Source: an uncultured Eubacteriales bacterium (GTDB taxonomy: Bacteria; Bacillota; Clostridia; Lachnospirales; Lachnospiraceae). Taken from it: a stretch of DNA of 64,000 nucleotides. Numbering within the stretch: the stretch's first letter is position 1; every line of letters starts with the position of its first letter. The position numbers and the translations under genes are program-made. The stretch lies in contig ONOC01000003.1 of NCBI GenBank assembly GCA_900319355.1, positions 1-64,000 of the forward strand, read 5' to 3'. This document shows positions 45,987-56,105 of the stretch, piece by piece. Under the pieces are notes generated by a model, which was not told where the DNA came from, made no database searches, and saw only the letters and a list, made by a program, of their open reading frames with translations.

Positions 45987-46029
45987 GCCGCCTTATCAGA
46001 GAGAACTTGATAAGGCGGCTTTTCTTTTT
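45987..46029 (+). terminator. Strong terminator ending the orphan transcript
   Basis: GCCGCCTTATCA pairs perfectly with TGATAAGGCGGC, followed by TTTTCTTTTT. It begins two bases after the TAG at 45983-45985. Confidence 0.9.
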
Positions 46030-46142
46030 GCCTTTTTCAGGGTCAGGTTTCGCTATTGCCGAATCTCCGAACCATGGTACAATAAATGCGCATGTGTTTG
46101 AGGGGAAAGCATGCGTGAAGGAAAGACATGTAAGGGGACTGA

Positions 46143-48623
46143 ATGAAAAAGCACAGAGTCATCGGAACCATATTCATCATTCTGGCCATATTTATGGCCA
46201 GCCTGATTTTTTTCAGTATCAGGCAGAACCGGAAGGAAGATACGGAAACCGTGGAATCTACGGGACCGACGCTTCCGGTAGCCTTTATGGAAGTGAACGG
46301 GACGGATGCCAATGAAATGTTTGCCTCCAGGCAGACACTGAAGGAACAGCCGCTCCGCGACAGTGTGACGCCGCTGCCGCAGGACAGAAAACTGACGTTC
46401 GGGATTCATACTTACGGCATGACGATTGGAGATATCAGTTATCAGATCACGACACCGGAAGATGAGGCAGCGGTTGAAAACGGTCAGATTACGGATATCC
46501 GTAAAGGCAATTCGGAACTGACGGCAGATTTTTCCGTGAAATCCGACCTGAGGACCGGGCAGGAATATACGCTCCGGTTTACCGTGGATATCGGACAGGA
46601 AGAGCCCGTGTATTATTACACGAGGCTTGTTCAGGCTGCGGGTGTGGATATGAGCGGATATTTCAGTTTCGCCGGTAATTTTGTCGACATGTGCGTCAAT
46701 AAACTGAAGTCCGACGAACTGAGCGCCTATCTGGAACCGGATGACAGCTCCGCGAATCTGACATTCACGGATCTGGATATCACCTCGAGCACGGACATGG
46801 TATCGTGGGGAGAGCTGGCACCGACGCTGGTGAAAAGCGGTACACCGAAGATTCTCGAGGTCAACAGCACGACCGCGGAGATCTCGCTGGATTATATCAT
46901 CAGCGCGCAGGACAGCAATGACCAGACGGAGTATTACCGGGTACGGGATTATTTCCGGATGCGGTATGATACGCAGGGGACGGTGGCGCTGCTTGATTTC
47001 CACCGGTGTTCCACCTATATCTTCGACGGAAGCCACAAGGTCCAGACGGACAGCGGCATTGACCTGGGCGTGCAGTTCCAGGATGTCAATTACAGGACGA
47101 ATGACGATAATACGATCGCCGCTTTTGAACTGAACGGAGACCTGTGGTCCTATGATATTTCCAGCGGAAAGGTGACGCGGATTTTTTCGTTCCGGGATGC
47201 AAAGGAAGATCCGGAAGAAGCGGTTTCGGACGACCGGACGTCGCTGACGGAGCACGGCATAACGATCGGTTCGGTTTCCGCCTCCGGTGATGTGACTTTT
47301 GCCGTGTACGGGTACATGGCATCGGGCAGTCACGAAGGCAGATCCGGTGTGTCCGTGTGCCGCTATACGGTGGATTCCAACATGGTCGAGGAACTGATTT
47401 TTATTCCGCTTGACCAGAATCCGGAGACGCTGGAGGAAAATATTTCCAGACTCTCCAGAGTATCGGATGCCGGTGTGCTGTATCTGTTCCTCGGAACGGA
47501 GGTCTGCAGCGTAAATCTGGATAACGGCGCCTATAACGTGGTGAAGGACGGTATTCCGGAGGGCGGCTTTGCCGCTTCGAACAGCCAGAAAACCATCGCG
47601 TGGATGAATACGGACGAGAACGGAAATGATGCAGGCGTGACGATCATGGACCTGACCGGCGGAGCGACGTATCAGGTCGCTGCGTCGTCCGGCGAAAAAA
47701 TCCGTCTCTGCGGATTTATCAACGAGGATCTCGTTTACGGTCTGGTGCGTAGCGAAGATATCGTGACCGATGATGCCGGAGATGTGACAGAAGGCATGTA
47801 TCAGCTGAACATCCAGGGGACCGACGGAACACTGAAGAAGCAGTACACGCCGACTTCGGGAGAGGTGACGGCTGTAAGACAGGAGTCGGACGGCATCGAG
47901 CTGCAGCTTTCCGAGCGGACAGGGAACACCTGGACGGAAACCTCGAAGGATCATATCAAAAATAATGAGCTGCCGTCGGAAGCAGTGACCGTCAGCACAC
48001 AGGTCTATAACCGGACGGGACAGAAGATTTTTCTCAATTACCCGGGAGGCGTTACTTCGATTCCCGATGCGCAGGAGATCGTCGCGGATATCCGGTATAC
48101 GGATGCGGGATCGGAGACGATTGTGCAGTGGCCGGCGGATACGTCGAAACGCGGATATTATGTCTATACAGGCGGAAAGCTCACCGATGAGACAGATCAT
48201 CCGGGCAGGGCGATCGCCGAGGCGGATGAAGGTCACGGGTTTGTTCTCACGGCTGCGCAGCGGCAGATCTGGGTGCGCGCGGACTGGCCTGACAGCTATA
48301 CGATTGACACGACGGCTGTACCGGCAGCGGTTCTGACCTGCGGCTTTGATGCGAATGCCCTGCAGCAGGCGGCCGGTGACGGATATACGGTACTTGACCT
48401 GACGGGAACAACGCAGGAAGACTGGTTCTATTTCATCAGCCGGGGCAGCCCGGTCATCGCCGTCGGTAATGGCGGTAAGACTTATGTGATCGTCGGCTAT
48501 GACGGCTACAATGTATGGGCATATGATGCGGGCACGAAGAAGCCTTATGCTATTGCGTCGGATGATTCCAGAGATGAGTTTGAGACGAACGGCAATAAAT
48601 TCCTGACGTACATTTCAAATTAG
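46143..48623 (+). CDS. Membrane-anchored protein of unknown function, propeller-like with a C39-like end
   Basis: An 826-residue protein with one N-terminal membrane helix (VIGTIFIILAIFMASLIFF, residues 6-24) and the rest outside. The body (about 60-650) is beta-rich and repetitive, with segments such as IAAFELNGDLWSYDISSGKVTRIF that suggest propeller blades. The C-terminus (about 720-826) with GSPVIAVGNGGKTYVIVGYD resembles C39-like cysteine-peptidase domains; the usual His before the VxVGYD strand is Thr here, so it is probably not an active protease. AAGGGG precedes the ATG. Family seen in Lachnospiraceae; function unknown. Confidence 0.78.
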   Translation: MKKHRVIGTIFIILAIFMASLIFFSIRQNRKEDTETVESTGPTLPVAFMEVNGTDANEMFASRQTLKEQPLRDSVTPLPQDRKLTFGIHTYGMTIGDISYQITTPEDEAAVENGQITDIRKGNSELTADFSVKSDLRTGQEYTLRFTVDIGQEEPVYYYTRLVQAAGVDMSGYFSFAGNFVDMCVNKLKSDELSAYLEPDDSSANLTFTDLDITSSTDMVSWGELAPTLVKSGTPKILEVNSTTAEISLDYIISAQDSNDQTEYYRVRDYFRMRYDTQGTVALLDFHRCSTYIFDGSHKVQTDSGIDLGVQFQDVNYRTNDDNTIAAFELNGDLWSYDISSGKVTRIFSFRDAKEDPEEAVSDDRTSLTEHGITIGSVSASGDVTFAVYGYMASGSHEGRSGVSVCRYTVDSNMVEELIFIPLDQNPETLEENISRLSRVSDAGVLYLFLGTEVCSVNLDNGAYNVVKDGIPEGGFAASNSQKTIAWMNTDENGNDAGVTIMDLTGGATYQVAASSGEKIRLCGFINEDLVYGLVRSEDIVTDDAGDVTEGMYQLNIQGTDGTLKKQYTPTSGEVTAVRQESDGIELQLSERTGNTWTETSKDHIKNNELPSEAVTVSTQVYNRTGQKIFLNYPGGVTSIPDAQEIVADIRYTDAGSETIVQWPADTSKRGYYVYTGGKLTDETDHPGRAIAEADEGHGFVLTAAQRQIWVRADWPDSYTIDTTAVPAAVLTCGFDANALQQAAGDGYTVLDLTGTTQEDWFYFISRGSPVIAVGNGGKTYVIVGYDGYNVWAYDAGTKKPYAIASDDSRDEFETNGNKFLTYISN

Positions 48624-48745
48624 AGAATGAAAACAGTGTTCAGGTCAGAGAACAGGAATCCAGTCGGGAAATGAAAAACAGAGTTCCGGTCGGAGAACAG
48701 AAATCCAGTCGGGGAATGAAAAACAGAGTTCCGATCGGAAAAAGG
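48622..48745 (+). repeat. 44/45-bp tandem repeat, three copies
   Basis: Units starting AATGAAAAACAGAGTTCCGG occur at about 48626, 48670 and 48715, the first degenerate. The array starts at the stop codon of the preceding gene and fills the gap to asnS. Confidence 0.85.
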
Positions 48746-48792
48746 AAAACAGGACGACTGGATGAATAATGGTGAGGAAGGGAAACGGTATC

Positions 48793-50196
<1,404 letters not shown>

Positions 50197-50238
50197 TGAA
50201 CGGTAAGGCCGCGGGATCCGGCTGTCCTGAGCGGGAGC

Positions 50239-50360
50239 GGCAGAATGATGCAGCCTGATGATGGTTTCCGCAGGATGATGCAGCCTGATAACGGTTTCGG
50301 CAGGATGATGCAGCTGGCCGTATGGTGTGAGCGGCAGAATGATGCGGCCTGATGGCAGTT
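50239..50360 (+). repeat. About 30-bp tandem repeat, four degenerate copies
   Basis: Units GGCAGAATGATGCAGCCTGA, GCAGGATGATGCAGCCTGAT, GCAGGATGATGCAGCTGGCC and GGCAGAATGATGCGGCCTGA are spaced about 30 bases, following asnS. Confidence 0.8.
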
Positions 50361-50382
50361 CGGCATACCGGGCATAAAAAGA

Positions 50383-50411
50383 GGGCCGTCGCAGATTCAT
50401 GCGACGGCCCT
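50383..50411. terminator. Bidirectional terminator between asnS and rubredoxin
   Basis: GGGCCGTCGCA pairs with TGCGACGGCCC around GATTCA. The minus-strand side is followed by CTCTTTTT. Confidence 0.85.
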
Positions 50412-50447
50412 GCTGTTCTGGCGATCTGTTCTGATAAGCTATGAAGA

Positions 50448-50612
50448 TTATTCCTCAACGGGTGTGAAATCTGATTTCTCAGCGCCGCAGAGCGGGCATA
50501 CCCAGTCGTCCGGAAGATCTTCGAAAGCGGTTCCGGGAGCGATTCCGTTATCAGGATCGCCTGCCGCCGGGTCATATACGTATCCACAGGGGCCACATTC
50601 ATATTTTTTCAT
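50448..50612 (-). CDS. Rubredoxin
   Basis: A 54-residue one-electron carrier, typical of anaerobes. Both iron-binding knuckles are present: CGPCGY (Cys6, Cys9) and CPLCGA (Cys39, Cys42), with the conserved [20 protein letters not shown] and DDWVCP. AAAGGA lies upstream of the ATG. It stands alone, divergent from the next gene, and ends at the shared terminator. Confidence 0.95.
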   Translation of the reverse strand: MKKYECGPCGYVYDPAAGDPDNGIAPGTAFEDLPDDWVCPLCGAEKSDFTPVEE

Positions 50613-50770
50613 GTCAGGTACCATCCTTTCGTTTTCGCGCCTGTCAGCAGGCAGGGAAATTTACAGATTGATTATAATACAGGGCAGAATTCATTACAAG
50701 AAATTAGACACAGCAGATTATGCATGATGAAAAATACAGAAAGTATAAAGCGATGCGGGAGGATAAGCTG

Positions 50771-51574
50771 GTGAAAGTCACAGTTGAGGAAATGGAAAAA
50801 ATCGTCCGTTCCGAAGAACCGGTTTTTGAAAACCGGAAAGATTCGCAGAAGGTGCATACGAAGGGACGCGCGGATTATGTGACGGATGTGGATTTCCATG
50901 TGCAGAAGGATCTGACGGAGAAACTTAAGGCAGCCTTCCCTGAAGTACAGATGATGGGGGAAGAGAAGGATAACAGCGCGATCGATTTCGGCGGTGCGGT
51001 CTGGATCCTCGATCCGGTGGACGGAACGACGAATCTGATTCATGATATGAGAGCCAGTGCGATTTCGCTCGCCTATGCAGAAAACGGAATCATCCGGGCG
51101 GGCGTGATCTTCTGCCCGTTCTCCGGGGAAATGTATACGGCGGAGCGCGGAAAGGGCGCGTTTCTGAATGGTTCGCCGATTCATGTAAGCGGGGCGGCTT
51201 CCCTGGAGGAAAGTCTGATCTCGATCGGAACGGCACCGTATTATCATGAGTATGCAGACTGGACGTTCCGGGCGGCAGAGAATGTTTTTCTGAAATGTCA
51301 GGATATCAGAAGAAGCGGTTCGGCGGCGATTGAGCTTTCCTATCTTTCGGCAGGCAGGCTGGATGGAACTTTCGAGAGAATTCTGCAGCCGTGGGATTTT
51401 TCTGCCGGCCTCTGTATTCTCGAGGAAGCCGGCGGCAGGGTGACAGACCTTGAGGGAAAGCCGGTCGATTTTACCGGGAAGAGCCCGATTGTGGCCAGCA
51501 ACGGAAAAATCCACGAGGCACTTCTGGCGTGTCTGCGGGATCAGGATACCGGCGCGTGTGGCAGAGAAAAGTGA
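50771..51574 (+). CDS. Inositol-monophosphatase-family phosphatase
   Basis: A ~267-residue phosphatase with the metal- and substrate-binding motifs of the IMPase/SuhB family: MGEE, WILDPVDGTTNLIH and PWDFSAGLCILEEAGG. The GTG at 50771 has GGGAGG eight bases upstream and gives a family-like N-terminus; ATGs at 50720 and 50753 are in frame with weaker sites. The physiological substrate could be inositol phosphate, fructose bisphosphate or a nucleotide phosphate such as PAP. Confidence 0.88.
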   Translation: MKVTVEEMEKIVRSEEPVFENRKDSQKVHTKGRADYVTDVDFHVQKDLTEKLKAAFPEVQMMGEEKDNSAIDFGGAVWILDPVDGTTNLIHDMRASAISLAYAENGIIRAGVIFCPFSGEMYTAERGKGAFLNGSPIHVSGAASLEESLISIGTAPYYHEYADWTFRAAENVFLKCQDIRRSGSAAIELSYLSAGRLDGTFERILQPWDFSAGLCILEEAGGRVTDLEGKPVDFTGKSPIVASNGKIHEALLACLRDQDTGACGREK

Positions 51575-51590
51575 GCAGCGGAGGCGGAAA

Positions 51591-52397
51591 ATGGAATTTC
51601 GACCCTGTATCGATATTCATAACGGGAAGGTAAAACAGATCGTCGGAGGAACGCTTCGCGACGAGGGAAGCAGAGCGGCGGAGAATTTCGTGTCGGAGAT
51701 GGATGCGGCTTATTATGCTGATCTGTACAGAAAATATCAGCTGCCGGGCGGACATGTGATTCTTCTGAATAAAGAAGGATCAGAATATTACGAAGCGACG
51801 AAACAGCAGGCGCTTTCTGCGCTGAGAGAATGGCCGGGAGGCCTGGAGGCGGGAGGCGGCATAACACCGGAGAATGCTTCGGATTTTCTGGACGCCGGTG
51901 CGAGCCATGTGATCGTGACATCCTATGTGTTCCGCGACGGCCGGGCAGACCGGGAACGTCTGGACAGGCTGGTCTCCGCGGTCGGGAAGGACCGGCTGGT
52001 GCTGGACCTGTCCTGCCGCAGGAAAAATGACCGCTACTATATTGTGACAGACCGCTGGCAGAAATTTACAGATGTGGAAGTGACGGAGGAAACGCTGGCG
52101 GAATTTGCTTCCTGCTGCGCCGGCTTTCTGATTCATGCCGCCGATGTGGAAGGACAGCAGCATGGTGTAGAGCGTCCGCTGATCCGGATTCTGGCAGCAG
52201 GTCTTGACCGGATTGCCGGACAGCACCCGGCGGGCGGGGATTTTCCCATGACCTATGCCGGCGGGATCCGGAACTTTGAGGATCTGGACTGGATCCGGGA
52301 GGCGGGAAACGGCCGGATCAATGTGACCATCGGTTCGGCACTTGACATTTTCGGCGGTCCGATGAAATTTGAAGAAGTGCTCCGCCGCATGAAGTAA
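51591..52397 (+). CDS. hisA: HisA-type ProFAR isomerase, eukaryote-like form
   Basis: Catalyses the fourth step of histidine synthesis. A 268-residue TIM barrel starting MEFRPCIDIHNGKVKQIVGG, with SRAAENFVSEMDAAYYADLY, GGHVILLN, LVLDLSCRRKNDRYYIVT, IHAADVEGQQHG and GSALDIFGG. These segments match yeast HIS6 and its relatives rather than the common bacterial HisA. GGAGG precedes the ATG. No other his gene is nearby. Confidence 0.9.
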   Translation: MEFRPCIDIHNGKVKQIVGGTLRDEGSRAAENFVSEMDAAYYADLYRKYQLPGGHVILLNKEGSEYYEATKQQALSALREWPGGLEAGGGITPENASDFLDAGASHVIVTSYVFRDGRADRERLDRLVSAVGKDRLVLDLSCRRKNDRYYIVTDRWQKFTDVEVTEETLAEFASCCAGFLIHAADVEGQQHGVERPLIRILAAGLDRIAGQHPAGGDFPMTYAGGIRNFEDLDWIREAGNGRINVTIGSALDIFGGPMKFEEVLRRMK

Positions 52398-52415
52398 GCG
52401 GCCATATCCATGGCC

Positions 52416-52517
52416 GCAGGTGCCGCCTGTATGGTAAGACTGTACGGCTATTCCGGCAGCCTGGTCGCAGGTGCCGCCTGTACGGTAAGCCTGTACGGTT
52501 ATTCCGGCAGCCTGGCC
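52416..52517 (-). repeat. 51-bp tandem duplication of the histidine-kinase 3' end
   Basis: Two copies of a 51-base unit, the second (on minus reading, the first) overlapping the kinase gene's end. Each contains AGGCTGCCGGAATA, encoding RLPE and stop. Confidence 0.85.
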
Positions 52518-54319
52518 GGCAGCCGGATCTCCACCTCGGTACCGCCGCTTTCCGGGCAGCGGAAGGTAAGGCCGTAGCCATTGCCGTAGAGGATCTGCAG
52601 GCGTCGGTGGGTGTTGTATACGGCGATGTGGTTTCCCCTGCCGCTGTCCACAGGCTTTTTGGTGAGAATGGTTTTCAGCTTTTCCGGCGGAATGCCGACA
52701 CCGTCATCTGCGACGGTCAGCACGACATCGCTCCCCTCGAACCAGCCGGTGATCACGATCGTGCCGCGGCGCACATCTTTCTCCAGAATACCGTGCAGTA
52801 TCGCGTTTTCGACGATCGGCTGAAGAGTAAGCCTCGGGATCTGATATTCCGTGAGGTCATCCGGCACATCGACGACGAAATCAATGCCGTTGTCAAACCG
52901 CATGTTCTGCAGGCGGACATAGATGGTCACCTGCTCCAGCTCTTCCTCGATGGAACTGATGGATTTCCGGCGGCTCAGCGTGAGCTTGTAAAATCTCGAC
53001 AGATCCTGAATGGCGCGGTTGGTTTCCTTTACCCTTCCCTGCTGAGCCATCCAGTTGATCATTTCCATGGTGTTGTACAGAAAATGAGGGTTCATCTGCG
53101 CCTGAAGAGAGTTGAATTCCGCGATCCGGAGCTCTTCGGACGCTTTTTTCTGCTCTTCCATCAGATTGTTGATCTGGCGGGCCATGTAATTATAGGAATC
53201 TGTCAGATCTCCGATCTCATCCGTTTCCTGCGGCGGATCCATCGGCACCGGCGGTCCGTTTTTTACATTGCTCATCTGGGTACTGACGGCCAGGATCCGG
53301 CTGCTCATGGAGCGGGAAAGAATCCATGAGATGAGGATGCTGACTGCTGCGGCTGCCAGCCAGATCAGAATCAGGTAAAAAATCGCCCCGGAAGCCTCCT
53401 GACGCAGAGGCAGCGACGGCGTGATCGTCACGAGAAACCAGCTGGATGAAGAAAGATAGTAGCTGCTGACGTAGATTTTTTCACCGAGCACATCTTTTTC
53501 CAGAAAGCCGTTGCTGCTCATCAGGTTTGTCCTGATGCTGTCGTAATCCATGTAGTAGATGCCTGCCAGCGATGAATCGGTTGAAGTGATCATGGCATCT
53601 CTGTCGTTGGAAATGTAGGATACGCTGCCCTCGTGGGAAAGACTGCTGATCAGGATATTCTGCAGTTTCGTCGAATTGAAATAGCAGGCGAGATAGCATT
53701 TGATGACTGTGGAAGAGGCGTCGCGGATGTAGACCGGACGCACATAGGCACAGTCTCCGAGCACATGGATTTCCTTCGGTGTGAGGTAAAAAGACGGGCA
53801 GAACAGGGAGGACGGATGGCTTCCGGAAAAAATACCGTACCAGTAGGAGGTCTGAATTCTGGAAACCGGCGCAAAGATACCGGTGTCCTCATTCAGACCG
53901 CTGAAAACGTCGTCATCCTTCGGCAGGCTGATATACAGGCGGACGGCAGAAACCGCTGTTCCGCGAATGGCACTGCGGATCTCTTCTGAAAAATCATCTG
54001 CGTCTCCAGAATGAATCATGTCGGAGAGCGGCTCCGTCAGTGTCTCGTCAAACATCCGGGATGAAAATTCCATTGAGCGTATGTCATCAGAGAGACCGGT
54101 GACTTCGTCGAGCATGTCCTGAATTTTCGGCGCCGTTTTCGCTATGGCCTGCTGCTCGTTCCGGATCGTGTCAGAGACGACCATCCGGTACAGCCGCTGC
54201 GAGAGCGTCAGGGCGAGAATGATCATCGGCAGAAGAACGGCGATCATGATGATGATCACGAACTTGGTCCGGATTTTCAGGTTACCGTAGGATTCTCTGA
54301 TGGATTTCAGGATTTTCAC
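52499..54319 (-). CDS. YesM-type sensor histidine kinase
   Basis: A 606-residue membrane kinase. A first membrane helix (about 19-41), a large extracellular sensor (about 45-295, Cache-like), a second helix (about 300-325), HAMP (about 330-385), then the His_kinase domain with HFLYNTMEMINWMAQQ (phospho-His, about 410), and an ATPase domain with VENAILHG, DDGVGIP and GNHIAVYN. Starts with GTG overlapping the response regulator stop (GTGA). Such pairs commonly regulate adjacent sugar ABC transporters. Confidence 0.93.
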   Translation of the reverse strand: MKILKSIRESYGNLKIRTKFVIIIMIAVLLPMIILALTLSQRLYRMVVSDTIRNEQQAIAKTAPKIQDMLDEVTGLSDDIRSMEFSSRMFDETLTEPLSDMIHSGDADDFSEEIRSAIRGTAVSAVRLYISLPKDDDVFSGLNEDTGIFAPVSRIQTSYWYGIFSGSHPSSLFCPSFYLTPKEIHVLGDCAYVRPVYIRDASSTVIKCYLACYFNSTKLQNILISSLSHEGSVSYISNDRDAMITSTDSSLAGIYYMDYDSIRTNLMSSNGFLEKDVLGEKIYVSSYYLSSSSWFLVTITPSLPLRQEASGAIFYLILIWLAAAAVSILISWILSRSMSSRILAVSTQMSNVKNGPPVPMDPPQETDEIGDLTDSYNYMARQINNLMEEQKKASEELRIAEFNSLQAQMNPHFLYNTMEMINWMAQQGRVKETNRAIQDLSRFYKLTLSRRKSISSIEEELEQVTIYVRLQNMRFDNGIDFVVDVPDDLTEYQIPRLTLQPIVENAILHGILEKDVRRGTIVITGWFEGSDVVLTVADDGVGIPPEKLKTILTKKPVDSGRGNHIAVYNTHRRLQILYGNGYGLTFRCPESGGTEVEIRLPARLPE

Positions 54320-55911
54320 TGGCCGTCACGGCTTTCTCTGTAGTCTGAGGGTGATACGCCCGCGTATTTCTTGAAGGCTTTGCCGAAATAATTGCTGTCA
54401 TTATAACCGACGAGAGAAGCGACATCCGATATGTTGTTCCTGGGATCGGAAAGCAGTTCCTTGGCGCGTTCGAGACGGAACTCGGTCAGGAACTGGTTCA
54501 GCGTCTGGCCGGTTTCATTTTTGAAAACGGTGCAGGCGTAGGAAGCGGAAAGCCTTGCATATTCGCTGATTTCCTTGGTGGAAAGCGCCGGGTCGGCATA
54601 ATGTTTGCTGATGTAGTTCTTGATCAGATATACGGACGAGTTTTCCGGCACATAATTCTCCAGGTCACTGAAGTAACGGCTGACCGTATCAGTGAGCAGC
54701 CGGTGAAGCTCAGGAAAGGAAAAGCAACCGGCGATCCTGTCAAGCGCCTCTTCGGCGGCATCGGAGGTTCCGGCGCCGGGAAGCTGCCTGCGTTTTCTCT
54801 GCTGATCAATGAACAGAATAATCTGATAATAAAGCGTCTGTATGCTTCGCTCCAGCAGTGAGGTGCTGCCGTATATTTCATCGTAAAGCTTTTCACAGAT
54901 CTGCCCGGCAGCGGTGTGGTCTGAGGAACGGATGGCGTCCTGGAGACTGCCGGCAAGAGCCGAGACAGACCCGCTGTCTGCAAAAAGAGCAGAATCCTGC
55001 ATCGACGGCTGATCACCGGCGTCGAGCACGGTGCCGGGATCCCGGAAGAAGCACTGCTGAAGAAGCACGACGGCGCCGCTGTAGGAATCATACAGCTTCT
55101 GGATTCCCGATACGACAGGCCCGGCCGCAATAAAGAAGTCGTGGTCGGACGGAATCAGTCCCTTCAGATTTTCCAGCACGGCCTGTATGGTGGGAGAAGA
55201 AAAACTCTCCTTTCTGAATACCTGAAAGACAAAAAGGTCCGTTTTCTTTTCGGCACTGATGACATGCATGTGGATCGGACGGATCCGGTCATGGAAATCC
55301 GCTGTGATGCCTTCTATGAAATCAGGTGCAGGTTCTGAGCGTCCGTCACACTTCAGCAGGATGGTGAACGCCGCGTGAAACAGATCGGCAGAACCGTATT
55401 TGCGGCAGTAGGCCTGACTGAGATCCTGCACGGATTCCTTTGTGGAATGGTAAGGCAGGGTCAGCCGGATGGCCAGGTGACCTGCCTGCACGTTGTCGGA
55501 GAGATTTTCGGCGTTCCGGTTTCGCCGGATGGCGAGACAGCGTTCCACGGCCTCGCGGACCGTGCCGGAAACTTCATCTATATCCAGCGGTTTTTCTACA
55601 TAGCTTACCGCCTGAAGGCGGATCGCCGCCTTGAGATATTCCTTATCTGAATAGCCGCTCATAAAAATGAACACTGTGTCGGGACTGGTTTCCTTCACGC
55701 GGGTCATCATTTCGATGCCGGTCATTCTGGGCATGCGCACATCGGACAGGATGATGTCCGGATGGTGTGCCGATGCGGACCTGAGTCCGTCCAGACCGTC
55801 ACCGGCCAGATAGACTTCGTCAATGCCAAGACTGATCCAGTCAATGGAATTCTTCAGTCCGTTTCTTGTCAGCGTTTCATCATCAACAATCAGGAGTTTA
55901 ATAACTGCCAC
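54316..55911 (-). CDS. YesN-type response regulator, AraC family
   Basis: A 531-residue regulator. Receiver domain (1-120) with VDDE, phospho-acceptor Asp in IILSDVRMP (about 55) and a CheY-like Lys in YVEKPLD. A ~280-residue middle region and a C-terminal AraC helix-turn-helix pair (about 430-531, LSTKEISEYARLSASYACTVFK; ISDVASLVGYNDSNYFGKAFKKY). Upstream of and cotranscribed with the kinase; divergent from the sugar transporter operon, its likely target. Confidence 0.93.
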   Translation of the reverse strand: MAVIKLLIVDDETLTRNGLKNSIDWISLGIDEVYLAGDGLDGLRSASAHHPDIILSDVRMPRMTGIEMMTRVKETSPDTVFIFMSGYSDKEYLKAAIRLQAVSYVEKPLDIDEVSGTVREAVERCLAIRRNRNAENLSDNVQAGHLAIRLTLPYHSTKESVQDLSQAYCRKYGSADLFHAAFTILLKCDGRSEPAPDFIEGITADFHDRIRPIHMHVISAEKKTDLFVFQVFRKESFSSPTIQAVLENLKGLIPSDHDFFIAAGPVVSGIQKLYDSYSGAVVLLQQCFFRDPGTVLDAGDQPSMQDSALFADSGSVSALAGSLQDAIRSSDHTAAGQICEKLYDEIYGSTSLLERSIQTLYYQIILFIDQQRKRRQLPGAGTSDAAEEALDRIAGCFSFPELHRLLTDTVSRYFSDLENYVPENSSVYLIKNYISKHYADPALSTKEISEYARLSASYACTVFKNETGQTLNQFLTEFRLERAKELLSDPRNNISDVASLVGYNDSNYFGKAFKKYAGVSPSDYRESRDGQ

Positions 55912-56043
55912 CTCCGCATTACATGATTTCTATCCGCTTATTTTATCATATTGCGGGAAAAACGATAATGGTACGTATGCAGGAACCGGGTTCTGGTCTT
56001 CAGATCATCTATAAATCTTACCTGATTTAAAAAAAAATTCCTC

Positions 56044-56073
56044 TTAAATCGCTTTCGGGACGGATGCTATACT
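56044..56073 (+). promoter_or_regulatory. Promoter and cre-like site before the sugar ABC transporter
   Basis: Extended -10 TGCTATACT (TATACT 56068-56073). TTAAATCGCTTTCG (56044-56057) matches the CcpA cre consensus at 11 of 14 positions and overlaps the -35 region, suggesting glucose repression. Not tested. Confidence 0.45.
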
Positions 56074-56105
56074 TCATTCATATGGTAAGGAAGGAGGAAT
56101 TGAGT

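Noticed and set aside
46053..48236. 727-codon minus-strand open frame opposite the large anchored protein
   Set aside because: Composition is Arg/His/Ile-rich without motifs; the plus frame has a ribosome site, membrane helix and domains.
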